From assembly GCA_027924585.1 (NCBI GenBank), contig BSBM01000059.1, positions 1,302,001 through 1,366,000 of the forward strand: a DNA stretch of 64,000 nucleotides. The letters run 5' to 3'. Below the pieces are notes generated by a model. That model ran no database searches. It was not told the origin of the DNA and saw only the letters and a program-made list of their open reading frames with translations. The stretch is from Larix kaempferi (lineage: Eukaryota; Streptophyta; Pinopsida; Pinales; Pinaceae). The position numbers and the translations under genes were made by a program. Below, piece after piece: positions 1-11,858 of the stretch. Position 1 is the first letter of the stretch, and each line of letters starts with the position of its first letter.

Positions 1-2379
1 ACTGTGATACTTCAGATAAGGGAAAAGGAATACACACTTAAGCATATGTTGGATAATAAACACACAAGGAATGACATTGTCTCAAAAATGGAATGAGTTG
101 TTTAGAGAGGTGCTTATTCAACCTTGGAAAATGTCTACAGCTCACATCCAAGTTGAATCCAGCTCTGTGAAGATCTTTGCCAGAACTATTGTAACTAGGT
201 GCACATCTAACCGTAACTTGAGGTTCTAGGGGACACTTAGAATTAGTTGTCCCTTACTCCATCTCACATCCCAACCCGTAGGATCCATGAGGTATTAATC
301 TTTACATTTAATCATGGCCAACAGTCTTTGGATTTAGCATACATTTAACCGCTGCTTTTTAGGCCTTTAGGACCCTTTGGATTTTGCATGTGCTTAGAAG
401 CACAACTAATCACAACTTTCATCCAAGGTGCTTTAACATTTCAATTTCCATAGCCCTCTTTCATTGTGCTGAGAAGCACAATTTTAATTTGTTTCCATAG
501 GGTGAGGTGTATTTGGCACTAATTCTCTATATTTGGAAGGAATGGGACAGTTTATGGGATTTTGAGAGGCAATTAGCGAGGAGACTCAAAAATAGAATGA
601 CCATGAAGATGACTAGAGTGACCATGAAGCTTTGAAACCTGGTAGGAGGTGTCTTTGGCACCAAATATTTGGCTTTGGCAGGAAAGGGACGTTTTGTGAG
701 GTTTCGATAGGCAATTACAAAGGAATTAATTTGTTTTCTCTATGATTTAGTTGAGGAGAGGGGTTTTGGATAAATTATTTGGAATTTAAATGAGCATTTA
801 AGCAATTGTTCATGGTGTCGGTTTGAGGGAAGGGGTTTGAGAATTGGGTATATATTGTTTTTATTGAAAAGGTAGGAAAGGACTTCAGAATTGCAGAAGA
901 CTTTTGCAAATAATTTGGAGTTGAAATCCCCTTCAACAACTGCTATTAATTGTAGGTTATTATAATTTCATTTTGAAATAAATTTTTTTTGGGTCACTCT
1001 GCAACCGATAGGGATTTGCATTGAAGGTTTCAATGCATAGATTTGATAGTTCACTTCGGAATCATGGTTGTTCCCGTCAAACATTCAAGGAGTCACTAGT
1101 ACATAAAGTGAATTTGATTACCAAAGGAGTAACAAAGTTGGTCTTGAAATTTGTGAAAAAATGAAATTAGACTACATATGGTAATTAAAAATGAATACGA
1201 TAACAGTAATCAACATATATTCTTAACTATAATTCAATAATAATGGTGAACCTATAAGTATAAAAATTGTCATAATTATAATTCAATAATAATGGCCAAC
1301 CTATACATATAAACAAATAGTCATAATTAATCGGTTGTTGTTAATTCTATTGAAATGTGCTAATAGCCTAATAGTGTGGCTATTGGAGGAAAGAAAAGAA
1401 AAATTATGCAATCAATATTGCAAAGAATGTTTAGTAGCTACATGAATATCTAAAAATACAAACGTGTTAAGGTACTTGGGAGATGATTATTATAAAATAT
1501 TTTTTTTACACTGTCAAAACATTCTTATGCCCCATCCAAAGAATATATGAGCATATATGACTAAGTTCATATTGGAAAAATATATGCTTCAAAATACAGG
1601 CTTGCTATAGATGGAAAATTATGTTTAAACATGTTCAAGTAAATTGCTCTCCAATAGAGGTTTTAGAAATATCACCATGCCCACTAAAAAACTAAATTTC
1701 GAATTCATGAGAAGAAAATATACCATAATCATTTCGAAGATGGATTCCGTGTATAGAGACAATTAAGTAATTTTCTTCAAATGTCCATTGTTCCTCAAAA
1801 ATGTGTTCTCTTTTCCATCTGCCATAGGAAAAGGATGCATATAAGCTTTTGGTAAACATGTTTACGAGTGAAAATATAAATGTATGCAAACACAATCACA
1901 GTACAAGTGCATCTAAAAGTAACATAGTCTCTAGTTGTTTAAACATTGAAATTTACATTTTTGCCTCTCACTACTTAAATGAAAAACCTGCAAATGAGAT
2001 GGAATAAAGTGAACATGTCTAAGTAAGAGATGAGACTATAGAAAAGAAACTCTTAAGTCTAATTTACATAATTTATGATGAAAGTGATGTAAAGTTGTTT
2101 TCCCATTCAATTTAAATGTTTTTCTTAAAAAGAAACTCACCAAAAATACATTTATATCTTTTCTTACCTTGCCAAATAAAGTTTCTCATCTTTTCATGCC
2201 AAGGAAAGAAACTAAGGTCTTGGTATTCTACATACACTGAGCTTCTTAGTTAAGAGATAGCGCTAGGCATCAGCTTCACAACCTTTGCTGTGATATACCA
2301 ACTGATATTTTTTGTTCTGTTTATGAAGTTTCTGATGATGTTGTTGCTTGCTTGTAGTTTTATGGTCCAATATTTAAAG
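1..2379. other. No gene seen; AT-rich DNA with two old local duplications
   Basis: I find no convincing coding frame, RNA gene or transposon end here. Two diverged local duplications are visible: a segment starting near 501 resembles one starting near 641 (both share a 'ggtg...tttggcac' start and end in 'aggcaatta'), and an 'attcaataataatgg' segment near 1230 recurs near 1285. Both look like old non-coding duplications. Confidence 0.5.
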
Positions 2380-3190
2380 GAAACATGAATGCACGTGATG
2401 AGCTATGCTTTCATGAACATGCATGCAAATGCATGGGTTTTCCAACCCCTAAACAACCCAAATAATCAGAAATGCTATAAAGTAGGGATAGAAATAATGC
2501 ATGTACATACCAATAGCAGTAGTAGTAGATGTAGATCAATATGGAACCAGCGTGCGATATATGTGCCAAGTCCCCCATGCATGAAAGGGTGCCCCTCAAT
2601 TATTGATTTTGATGATAACTTGATCCAAAAGGTGAATGAGCAGCCTGTATTCAGTAACTAGGCTAATAGTGATGCTCTCGGAAGGATAGAAGCTGCATGC
2701 AGACAAAAAGATGACTGTATACTGAGATATGAAGATGCCTTGCTTTGTCCAAGTCGCCCATGCAGATATGGCGAGTTCTCCTGCTCTAGAATGTAGCTAG
2801 ATCCTTGGAAAATGCTGAATATGTATGATGATAGTAGTAATGCTGAATCTAGATGATCCAACCCTGATAGTGACTAGGGTAGATAGATTTCATTGCCGAA
2901 ATACACTTGATGGTTGAGTGGTGTGCCCTCAACCCAAAACTAGCTCTTTGAGCTCTCCAAGTCAACTTCTGAAATCAATAATCAATAAGTAGACCTATTC
3001 ATTCACTTTATCCTTCTTTTATAACTTTGTCAGTGCATGAAAGTTTTGCATGCCTAGGTTGCTTTTCTCTTCTAATTCTCGGTTGACTTGCATGCATTTC
3101 TTTTCGTGTGCATGAAGGCTCAATAAAGGAATTTATGTGCATGCATCATGAAATATGGCCCACATGTAATGCATGCAGGTGGCCCCTAGT
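2380..3190. repeat. Region rich in CATGCATG / TGCATGCA (RY-type) motifs
   Basis: CATGCA/TGCATG hexamers recur unusually often around 2388-2440, 2495-2505, 2575-2585, 2694-2702 and 3040-3180. In plants this RY motif is the DNA site of B3-domain factors of the ABI3/FUS3 type. The block lies just outside the minus-strand LTR start at 3307, so it may be part of that old LTR. No coding frame here is convincing. Confidence 0.35.
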
Positions 3191-3300
3191 TCTCGTGGCC
3201 CTCTTTTATCTACTGATGATCTAATAGCGATGATTAAGATCTTCTTTTGGTCTGAATGGTATCAATCCTCAATCAATTCTACTATATGTTAAAAAGGGAA

Positions 3301-3320
3301 CATTACAGTCCTCCCTCACC
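3301..3320 (-). other. Polypurine tract and 3' LTR start of a minus-strand LTR element
   Basis: Read on the minus strand, a purine-rich stretch (ggtgagggaggac, 3320 to 3308) is followed at once by TGTAATG (3307 to 3301). This is the layout expected where an LTR retrotransposon's 3' LTR begins. The adjacent open frame ends with TGA at 3318-3316, inside this tract, as is common in plant gypsy elements. The far end of the LTR below 3300 could not be placed. Confidence 0.4.
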
Positions 3321-4140
3321 AAGATTGCTTGTCCTCAAGCAATACCAACACAACTCCATAATCAATCAAACTGAACTAACTGAATCTAGGGAAAATACCA
3401 GGGTCCCAAATCATCCTAGGAGATCTATAGCACCTCCTACTCAAAGTATTGTCCTACTAGGTAGAATGACATGAGACCTCCTGAAAGCATCCTCTAATAA
3501 TCACTAAACTGTCCGTCACTAAAATTTTGTGGTCCCAAATTAGTCTGAGAACTGTGGAGTACCTACTACATCGACCATATACCTGTGTAGTATCAACACA
3601 AGGAGCATCCTGTAGACTCCTAAGCATCCAAGCCAGCAAACACTGTATCCATCCCTCATAAGATCCCCCACATAGGAATCTAATCCACTGTTGCATATGG
3701 ATAAGCTCATGAAAGTGATAGTTGACTCTCGTACTCATGCTAACTGTTGTAATGTCCACTATTGCAATCTCAGGGTCCCCTGCTACCCAAAAAAAGAGAC
3801 CATCTTGCAGTCGTTGAGCCACTTTGATCATCATCAACTGTCTGTCAAGTTCTATCAACATCCACCTCTCCTAGAACTCTAAGAAGAAATATATGTAAGA
3901 GCTGCCCCCCTCACTATGAATGGTGTAGTGCATAGGCAACCAAGTGAAGTCTGCAATTCTATTGTCATACTTGTTGTCCTCCAGATTGCACACCAGCAGC
4001 GGAAATCGTTCGAAAGCTGTCTCTTCACTACAAGTGAGAGAGGTGTGACCTTGGGGGCAAGCAATGAGCCAGGTACTGTCACCTGAATCCCAGCTCCTCC
4101 ATTTAGGCTAACTCCTAACGAAGCCAAGCGGGGTAGTCCC
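3316..4140 (-). pseudogene. Decayed 3'-terminal frame of a minus-strand LTR element, broken only by TAG codons
   Basis: One minus-strand frame can be read from about 4140 to the TGA at 3318-3316, roughly 275 codons. It is interrupted only by TAG codons (first bases 4110, 3873, 3459, 3456, 3378). No TAA or TGA occurs before the end and I see no frameshift. The inferred protein contains ADFTWLPMHYTIHSEGG, ELDRQLMMIKVAQRLQDG and ends LLEDKQSW. I do not recognise the domain. Its position directly before a polypurine tract and LTR start suggests the last coding part of a retroelement, either the end of pol or an extra 3' frame. A shorter open stretch in another frame (4127-3879) is a shadow. It is probably dead. 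The upstream part of the element is missing beyond about 4140. Confidence 0.45.
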
Positions 4141-6289
4141 TACAAAGAGTTGTCTATGGCTCAATGTTTTTAGTGTTAAAAATGTATGGTGATGCAGATG
4201 GGTGTTGTTTTAGGAGTTTTTAGTGATGAAAGACACACGACTTACTTTTAAATAAAACACAAGATAAGATGCAATCCACGTTGTGAAACAGTATATAAAG
4301 ACTTGAGATAATTAAGAAGCATCCACAGATAAAAAATTAAATGATAAAAGGACTAGTGCCTTATCAAATGGGTAACGGAGTCAAAATAATTGAATTGTAG
4401 TGCTGAGGGATGCTGAAAAATAAGTTTTGATAGTAATTGTTCGTGAGATCGTTGTGCAAATTATCTTGGTAAATTTCAAAGTTTTAATGGTCTTGATTAT
4501 TAGGATAAAACCAAGGATATTCAAGAGAAAGTCCTGAAAAGACAGTATCAAGTGCCTCCGTTCAAGGACATGTCGGGCCACCCAGTGCTCTAGCCAGGTC
4601 GCGCAATGCTAACCAGCAAACTAGAGGCTGAACATGGAATCCCGGTGCCCCCACTAGGAGATTACCCACTGAACTTATCTTATCGCTCAACTCCGGATTG
4701 GTTGGTTATAGGGGTGAAAGTTTTATTAGTTATCACTTATGAATTTAACAAGTCTTCCACCTTTCTGAGTACTAGCCCAACCGTTTCCGGTTGGCAGAGC
4801 ATACAGGTGTTGGACGATCAACCAAAAGTAAATTTATTAGGGGGAAAATGTGGGTTAAAAAGTTTTATTATTAGAGCACTTGTTCAACTCTCCGACAGAG
4901 AGCGCTCTTGACTTGGCCTTAAGACCATAGTTCAAGAGACTTCCTACTTTAAAATGCCTAATGCAGGGGAAGATGCAAGTCTAGAGAGTGCTCTTGACTT
5001 GGATTTGGCCAAGTTCAAGAGACTTTATTCATTTTAAGAAACAAAAAGCAGTTGTGATAGCAAGATACTTCAACTTTGTAATACATAAATCATGTGAAAG
5101 CTCAAATAGATGTGAAATATTGCTAACATGCTACTTGCAAAATAAAATGAAACTTTACTTAGTGTTCTACCAAACAAATTTATTCTAAAGGTGGGATCAA
5201 CCTCCGAACAAGGTCAACCACTAGAAACCATCAGTCCTGGAAACCTTCCAGCTAGCTGGATGTCCACAAGAAGCTGATGGGGGAATGAGAAGCTACCACA
5301 AAGTTATGTGGCATTTGGGATACAATCCCAAAGTTAGCTTACTCTAGTCAAGACTTGGAAGAGAAATTAATCTAAGTACGAAAATAAAGACTAATCTATG
5401 AACTTGAAAAAGATGAGATCTAAACTAAGCATGCACAACACTCTTCCCCAAATGGGGAAGAAACCCAAAAAAGTGGAGGCCTCCTCCACTTGAAATTTTT
5501 ATTAAACGATTACAAATGCCTTGGGTTTAAAACCTTTGAAGGACTTTTGAGAGAAGTAACTAGGAAAACAAAGCTAGCTCTTATAAGCTTATTACAAAGG
5601 ATAACAAGATTTTGTATATTCAATCACTCCTTATGGCCTTCATGTGATTTTGCTTTGATTTATTTGCTTCAAGATCTATCAAGTATCTCTCTCTCAAATG
5701 ACCTACACAAGCTCAAAACATCTCAACAAGGCACCCATTATTTGTCAAAAAAAACCAAATGAGCTTGAAAACTACTAAGTCTTAACTTGAAAATTAAACC
5801 CTAAAACATGAAAATCATGAGATTTTAATTCGAAAATGCTAATATGATAAAACGGACCAGCGAACAACAAATACCTAGAATGTGCTAGGAATGAGATCTA
5901 AATCATAAAAAATTTCGAAATATTTTATGTGAAAAATTCTATCTTTTAAATGGAAACAATAATCCAACAAGTATGAGCTATGCTAAAGCCAAACAATGAG
6001 ATCTAGTTAGTAAAAGAATTAGTTAGTAAAAGAATGACTAACTTTAACAAATGCTAACTTCTTCAATTCGTTTTTTGTGTTTATGTGTCTTTTTAGGTCT
6101 TTTTGAAGGTGGACAAGAGCAAGGTGGAGAGGCTAAAAAAGGTAGGGGCAAAAGAGGAAAACGAATGGGAGAAGGAGAGACAAAAGTAAAGGAGGAGCGA
6201 ATGGAAGAGAAGAGGAAACTTGAAATGGAGATGGGTTTCAAGTGGAACACTCGAGGGTTTGAAACACTGCTATGGAAATCCTCCAGTTA
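4141..6289. other. No gene seen; contains a diverged 78-bp direct repeat
   Basis: No coding frame here has recognisable motifs. A segment 'gagag(c/t)gctcttgacttgg...ttcaagagactt' occurs at about 4907 and again at about 4985, an old tandem duplication. A purine-rich stretch at 6110-6240 gives spurious Lys/Glu-rich translation and is probably 5' untranslated sequence of a minus-strand LTR element (see 6290-7839). Confidence 0.4.
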
Positions 6290-7839
6290 ACCGGTGATAC
6301 GCCAAAAACAAGTGTTGAAGAGAGCACAAGGGAACAAATCCCAAGTTATTTCCCAAGGTTGAAGGAGCTTCAACCTTATGGCAAATCCTAAGCTAGGCTT
6401 AACAAGATAAATAAAAGAGAAGGGGATAAGAGATAAATGGGTGGAAAAAGGTAAGAGGAATGGACTAGAAGAGGGAAGTTTTAGAACCAAGTAACCAGTT
6501 TGAAGTTTTGAATAATGGATGGATTTCAAACTCAACACTTCTTTACCAAAATTCCAATGCTTAAGATTGACTTTGGGAGATCCTGAAATGCACACAAATG
6601 TTAGGAAAAAGGTCCTTGAAGAGATAAGAGATGCACCCAAGCTCAAGCCTCTCTTCAACCTATGAGATCTGCACAAGAAATTACTCACAAACACACCTTG
6701 ATCAAATATTGTATGTAAAGCAAAATGAGATTAGAAGAGTATAAATATTTCCAACTACAGTCTACTCCTTCCAAATCACATAGAACCCCAACATCAATGG
6801 ACAAGTTGAACCCAAATGCCCACCCTATGGGCTTAAGAAAGCCTTCTAAGCTAAATAATTGATCAAAGTAATGAAATATGAGCAATAAACAAATACAATA
6901 TCACCTTAGAATAGATGAAGCATTTCCATAACAAGCATCAACACCATGTGGACCTCCAAAGTCGCTTTTATTTCCAAATAGCAATAGCTAGAACACGATT
7001 ACAAATTGGCAGAGTAAGTTTGCCCAAATGATCCATGAAGAGAAAGCCCAAATGGTCTCTCTTATATAACAAAACTCAATTCTAAAACCCTAATTCGAAT
7101 TGGTGATGAAGAGAGCCAAAAACTCCATCAAAAACCAATCAAATCCATGTCAACACCAACCAAATCGAGCTTGGAGTCTTAACTCATCTTTAAAATTGAG
7201 TTTGGAGCCCATAATTTGAGGAAGGAGCCCCACATGCATTGATTTCATAATCCAACAACCCATTAATCAATTGCCAAATCACAAAAACGAATTTGCATGA
7301 ATGTGGGCGAATTTCTCAACTGTAGATCACTCCCAGTGCTCCGAAACTGATCTGAATCAGGTGGGTGAAGATTCCAATCATCATAAATGCTTTTTGCCAT
7401 GTCATTTTTACTTTTACTTTATTCAATTTGGCCTTTTTTGGAGAGATTTAAATTATCTCCAATTTATTATTTTTTGAATATTTTAATTAATATTTCTCAT
7501 TTTTTTATTTTTTGAGAAAATATTAATTATGAGGCCAAATAATTGTATGAAATTTAGGGTTAGCTGGTCCATAGGTCATGTGTGATTTTTGGCTTATGAA
7601 ACAAGCCATCAACCACTGAACTCGGACCCCGGACGACTGACATATTACAAATTATTATTTCTCTATTTAAACTATAGAGAAATTTATTAAATTTAAAAAA
7701 TAATTAAAAAACCCAAACTCGACGGACCCGGTAAAAACATTTCGAAATTTTTTCTGAGGGTCCTAGAGACTTGGGACATCACCAAAACCTATTCTAATAG
7801 TGTCTAGTAGGATTATATACATTAGTTGGACTCTAATAA
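6290..7839 (-). mobile_element. Probable old LTR of a minus-strand gypsy-type element
   Basis: On the minus strand this block is preceded by a purine-rich tract ending in GGCAATGGGGGG (7851-7840). It is followed near 6307-6290 by TTGGCGTATCACCGG, which resembles the TTGGCGCCGTTGCCGG primer-binding site common in Athila/Tat-like plant gypsy elements. The implied length of about 1.5 kb is usual for such LTRs. The ends are not clean TG...CA and no second copy is present to compare, so this is a low-confidence call. There are no coding frames inside. Confidence 0.25.
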
Positions 7840-7852
7840 CCCCCCATTGCCA
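7840..7852 (-). other. Polypurine-tract-like sequence after the minus-strand frame
   Basis: On the minus strand the sequence GGCAATGGGGGG directly follows the end of the long TAG-broken frame. It would serve as the plus-strand primer if the frame is the 3' coding part of an LTR element. The LTR start that should follow is not a clean TG. Confidence 0.3.
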
Positions 7853-7860
7853 AAATTTTC

Positions 7861-10616
7861 AAAATCGGGCATTCCAGCTTTGGAGGAGTGGAAGAAAACC
7901 TCATCGATTATAGCTCGGCTATAAGCAAAGTATAATTGACAAGGGAAAAAACTCCCTGGAATACCTTAGTTGCTTAATCAAGTCATGGGGAACCGAGACA
8001 CTCAGATCCTACTAGCACACTTTATTACAAACCCCCATGGAGCCATGGTCATGTCGACTCAAAAATAAAACTGGCTAATTGCTGCATTCTGAAACCCAGA
8101 TACTCTGGAAGTGAACACTGATGTGTTCCAACACTGGCGGCTCAATAAGGTTTCAACTATTTGTACAAAATAGGTGATAACAATACTCAACCTCAAATAC
8201 TGACAAAGGAAATCTGCTCCGATCACTAGTAACGACTTTGGGCTGCTCATGAACTCTAATCATCTCCTCAAGAGACAACTCTATCACTCGTGCTGCCCTA
8301 TAATCCGAGGAAATCACCGGAATTTGCAAGAAATTTGATAATTGGTGAGTCTCTACACATATATACTCTAAACCTTGCATCGTCAGTATACCTATGATGC
8401 AATCTAACAATAGGCTCCCACATGGCGGCTCAAAATTTGTCGAAGGCTACATCAATGTAGGTCCCAACTTGCCCTATTGACCTTCCATAATATCCACCTA
8501 GTTTCTCCATGCAAACCTACCTTGCATCTTCTTGTAAAAGGTGAAGTCATTCTAGTCCCTCACTAGCCTATGTGATGTGAAGTGCTCTCTACCCCGAGCG
8601 TTGGTATGCCTAGTGCTAATACTAGAATCCATCTGACTGCCCCTGAAGAGCCAAGCAATCATAAGCTACACAAACTCCTTAGAAGACTGCTTTGTCATGC
8701 ATCCAAACCTAAGCATCCCACGAATAAACACCTGAAAGCAGAAACTAGCCATCTCCTCTGTAGCGGCTCGACTGTCAATCTCAATACTGAATACCATGAA
8801 AGAAAGTCGGGTATGCCATAAATAACTCTCAACCTCTCCTCCACTATCATCCCATAAATATAGCGGATCGATCACCCTCACAACTCTGTCGATCACCTCT
8901 ACTATCTGAAACAATCCATCATGCAGATGAATGCTTGGATTCCACCACCAACTAAGGGGTCCACCAAACCCAACTCCAACGAACTGTTGTCGTATCATGT
9001 TGATAGTCATCAGGGTCTCCATGTAATCCTCTGGTAGAAACCAAGTACTAATAACTGACTCCGCTCCTGCTAATCTAATAAGCTCCCACCAAACTGCATC
9101 TATATATTTGCTAACCCACTCACCGTCTATGTGCTCAAATAATCCATGGAATCTAATCCTCTCTCTGGAGAATAGCTCTGCCACCTGTGGTGCCTCATAC
9201 TCATGCAAATACCAAGAATAATCTACCAACTGTAAATCCTGTATAGCCCTCATTTTCCTCTCCCTAACTGAGTACATGGGGTCTATACAGGGGCAATCTC
9301 TATAAGAGATGATGTCATTCCCTACTCTCTCATTTGTAATCCCTGCAAACCAATCTAATCTCCCATGTGTACTCAGTGTACCAATCCCATGGCCTAATTG
9401 AAAGATCGTCGTTGCGGCGAAGATGCCATTCACCTCATCTAACTGTCTCAGGTGAACCTTCCAAGTCTTGTTGTGTAATAGCAATAAATAGCTATGCTAC
9501 TGCAGATGCGGCTCGAAAGTAACTAGTGTGTTGGTCAACCCCACAGGCATGACCCCAATCCCAAAATTAGGTATAGAAGTAGACCTATGAGTATCATGCT
9601 TTCTGATCCTCATCGGATGATATCCCTGACAAAGATAGGCTATCGAGGGTCCTACTACCCTATCAAGCATGTCCTTCCCCTCATCGATCCTGGGGAAACC
9701 TAGTACAAGGGTATGCTTGTGATCTCTGTCAGGTGGTCTCCCAAGAGGAAACACTCCAAAACTCCATGGGATCTCATCGTGTGCCCCTATGTACCCATGT
9801 AGACTGCTGCATACTCCTGTATCCTCCTGAGCCATCGAGTATCTTGTATGTGCTACTGTAGCCAATACTCCAATGATATGAATGAATCCTGTGATCCAAT
9901 GTGTCTCTATATTCGCCATATATTTGTCCATCCAACCTCTGTATGCATATACTTCCCCATTGGCTGATCCATAGGGAACATGCTCAACTATCTCTGCCAT
10001 GGCTAAACCTCTCTCTAACAGAGATGGCTCATGATCCTCTGCATGATCCAAACCCTCTATGTCATATCTCTCCTCAGTCACCTACAACTCTGAGTGCTCC
10101 TCATGAAAAATCATCACCAGATGCTCTCCCCTCAAACCATGGGTGCTACTCATGCCCTCATGTTTTACAGTTGTCTTGTATCCTTTGTGTGTTGTAGTAT
10201 CCTCCTGTGCACTCACTCTACTAGTGTCACCTGAACCAGGATCCCACACATTTGTACTATACTGGAGTGTGACTCCTGTAAACAAATCTGCAACTACAAC
10301 CAGAAGCATTAATGGCCCCTCCACAATAAGTGACTCATAGCCTCCACATTTCCCCATATGTATAGATTCAACCTTCTTCTAGTCACGTCTTTCCTCATGT
10401 ATCTTGCCTATCATGAATGTCTCAACTCTTGTTGTAGACGATGAAAGTGTACCGACTCCAACTCGTCACACAACCTGTCTACATGCATATTGGATTCCTA
10501 AAGAGCCATTTGAGTGTTGTTCAAGTAATCTCTAGTAACCATAGGCTCATAGATGGGCTCCTCTTCCTCTTCAATGTCCTTTACACCCAAATCACTCAAT
10601 ATCGAATCCATGTCAC
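7861..10616 (-). pseudogene. Unidentified frame of about 850 codons, broken almost only by TAG stops
   Basis: A single minus-strand frame runs from about 10430 to 7861. Its stops are TAG at 10381, 10084, 9499, 8668, 8554, 8500, 8476, 8449, 8077, 8014, 8011 and 7921 and TGA at 8155, 7903 and 7861 (first bases); there are no TAA codons. A further 60 codons upstream (10616-10440), after one frameshift, include another TAG at 10500. The N-terminal part is acidic and probably coiled (SDLGVKDIEEEEEPIYEP, then NMHVDRLCDELES). Later it is rich in Trp, Tyr and His (YIDAVWWELIRLAGAE, GGPLSWWWNPSIHLHD). I recognise no family. Because the frame ends beside a polypurine-like tract (7851-7840), it may be a 3' extra frame of an LTR element, comparable in position to the env-like frame of Athila elements (inference). 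Upstream it is cut off by copia sequence near 10630. Confidence 0.55.
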
Positions 10617-10689
10617 AACTAAGTGCTAACACCCCGTGATCTTGATGTTGGATGATCAGATAACTGCATCATATGTACTATCCTCTTCA

Positions 10690-11165
10690 TGTAGTATCCT
10701 CCATCATGTTGCTTCAGTTTTGGATCAGCTATGATCTCGTGGCTCAGCAGGAAGCGGACCAGTGTGGCACTCAGTACGACTGAGGCATAGTATATAGCAA
10801 CATGTTTAGCTAGTAGCGAAGTTGTGTGGTTTTGAAAGTTGCTTGTTGGATTGTTTGATCTCGAGTTGTAGGTGACTTGTATTTTTTGTGACAACCAGAG
10901 TTGCATAAAGTTGTCTGAGAACTTTGTGTTTCATGACAAATCCAAGCATATTGAGATCAAGTATCATTATATTCAAGACATGGTGCAGAAGGGAGCTGTA
11001 AAGCTCAAGTATATTGCGATAAACGAGCATATAGTCTATGTGTTGACCAAGCCTCCATCAAATATAAAGTTTGAGTATTTAAGGGACAAGCTTGGTGTGG
11101 TGCAAAACGAATTCCCTACCCGAGAGGAAGTGTTGAGTTACATATGTGATTCCATGGGAAGTAGC
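10690..11165 (+). pseudogene. copia reverse transcriptase/RNase H C-terminal fragment, degraded
   Basis: This is a 5'-truncated Ty1/copia pol remnant. The better part reads IFCDNQSCIKLSENFVFHD, then KHIEIKYHYIQDMVQ and KFEYLRDKLGVV, the RNase H end typical of plant copia. It lines up closely with the same part of the copia element at 39301-40273 in this window. Upstream, from about 10690, the 'SW.SRK...VALST.EA' block is recognisable but has an in-frame TAG and other breaks. No gag, protease or integrase belongs to it here. Its left junction at about 10630 abuts the unrelated minus-strand frame. It is a dead fragment, clearly older than the copia at 35413. Confidence 0.8.
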
Positions 11166-11847
11166 ATATAGAGTGTGGCAACAACGGGTAGTCATTCATG
11201 GGAACGTTACCGACTAAGGCACAAGTCGGCATGACCTTGCATAGGGTTAGGATACCCAGTATTCGGGGATGGAAGACTAGGTCTTGTGGATTGGTGGATT
11301 CCCAGCTTTTGGGATGGAGGGCCAACTTGTGTGGTTTGGAGGTTTCCTAGCCTTGGACTAGATGGCTAATGTGTGCGCATTGGATTGGGTAACCCTTATG
11401 GTTAGATGCCCATTCATTGTGGGATAGATGCCTGGTGGTGTTAACAAGAAGGGCTAGCTTTCAGGCTAGTTGCCCAGTTCTGTGTGAACTGGATAGTTAC
11501 CCGGATTCTGTGTGAGATGGATGGTTTCCTAGTTCTGTGTGAGATGGATGGTTTCCTAGTTCTGTGTAAGCTAGTTGCCTAGTTCTGTGTGAACTAGATG
11601 AAGTCTCGTGATGACATAAGGACCGAAAGGACGTCGAGATCCATAAGGTCCGAAAGAATGATGAGGTTGTACCCACTAGTGAGATGCTATGTATGATGTT
11701 GCAGCCCCAGATGCATGACGTGGTTGATAGCTTGCTCGTACAAAAATTCTAGTGATGGATAGATTCGCGGAATATCAATAAGTAAATGGTTAAGTAGGGT
11801 CAGCAGAAGCAGTATTCAAAGATCGCACTAGAAGATCACGTTCCTTG
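11166..11847 (+). repeat. Repeat-rich 3' tail of the copia fragment
   Basis: Between the end of RNase H and the polypurine tract lie about 700 bp of degenerate repeats. Examples are 'ctagttctgtgtgaactgg' and 'gtgagatggatggtttcctagttctgtgtgag' at about 11480-11610, and 'aaggaccgaaaggacg' / 'aaggtccgaaagaatg' at about 11620-11660. The same layout, a long non-coding repetitive tail after pol, occurs in the young copia at 40274-41697, so it is probably a feature of this copia lineage. Confidence 0.5.
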
Positions 11848-11858
11848 CTAAGAGGCAG
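11848..11858 (+). other. Polypurine tract of the old copia fragment
   Basis: The sequence gctaagaggcag sits immediately before TGTTGATA at 11859. It matches in position and form the ttaagagggag tract before TGTTGATG in the younger copia at 41711. Confidence 0.6.

Noticed and set aside
4650-4690. 'gagattacccactgaacttat' resembles the start of large-subunit rRNA
   Set aside because: The similarity is only about 25 bases and the following sequence does not match rRNA; most likely chance.
7861-10616. TAG reassigned as an amino acid, or selenocysteine/pyrrolysine-type recoding
   Set aside because: Other coding remnants in the window use TAG, TGA and TAA as stops, and CHG methylation decay explains the pattern without a new code.
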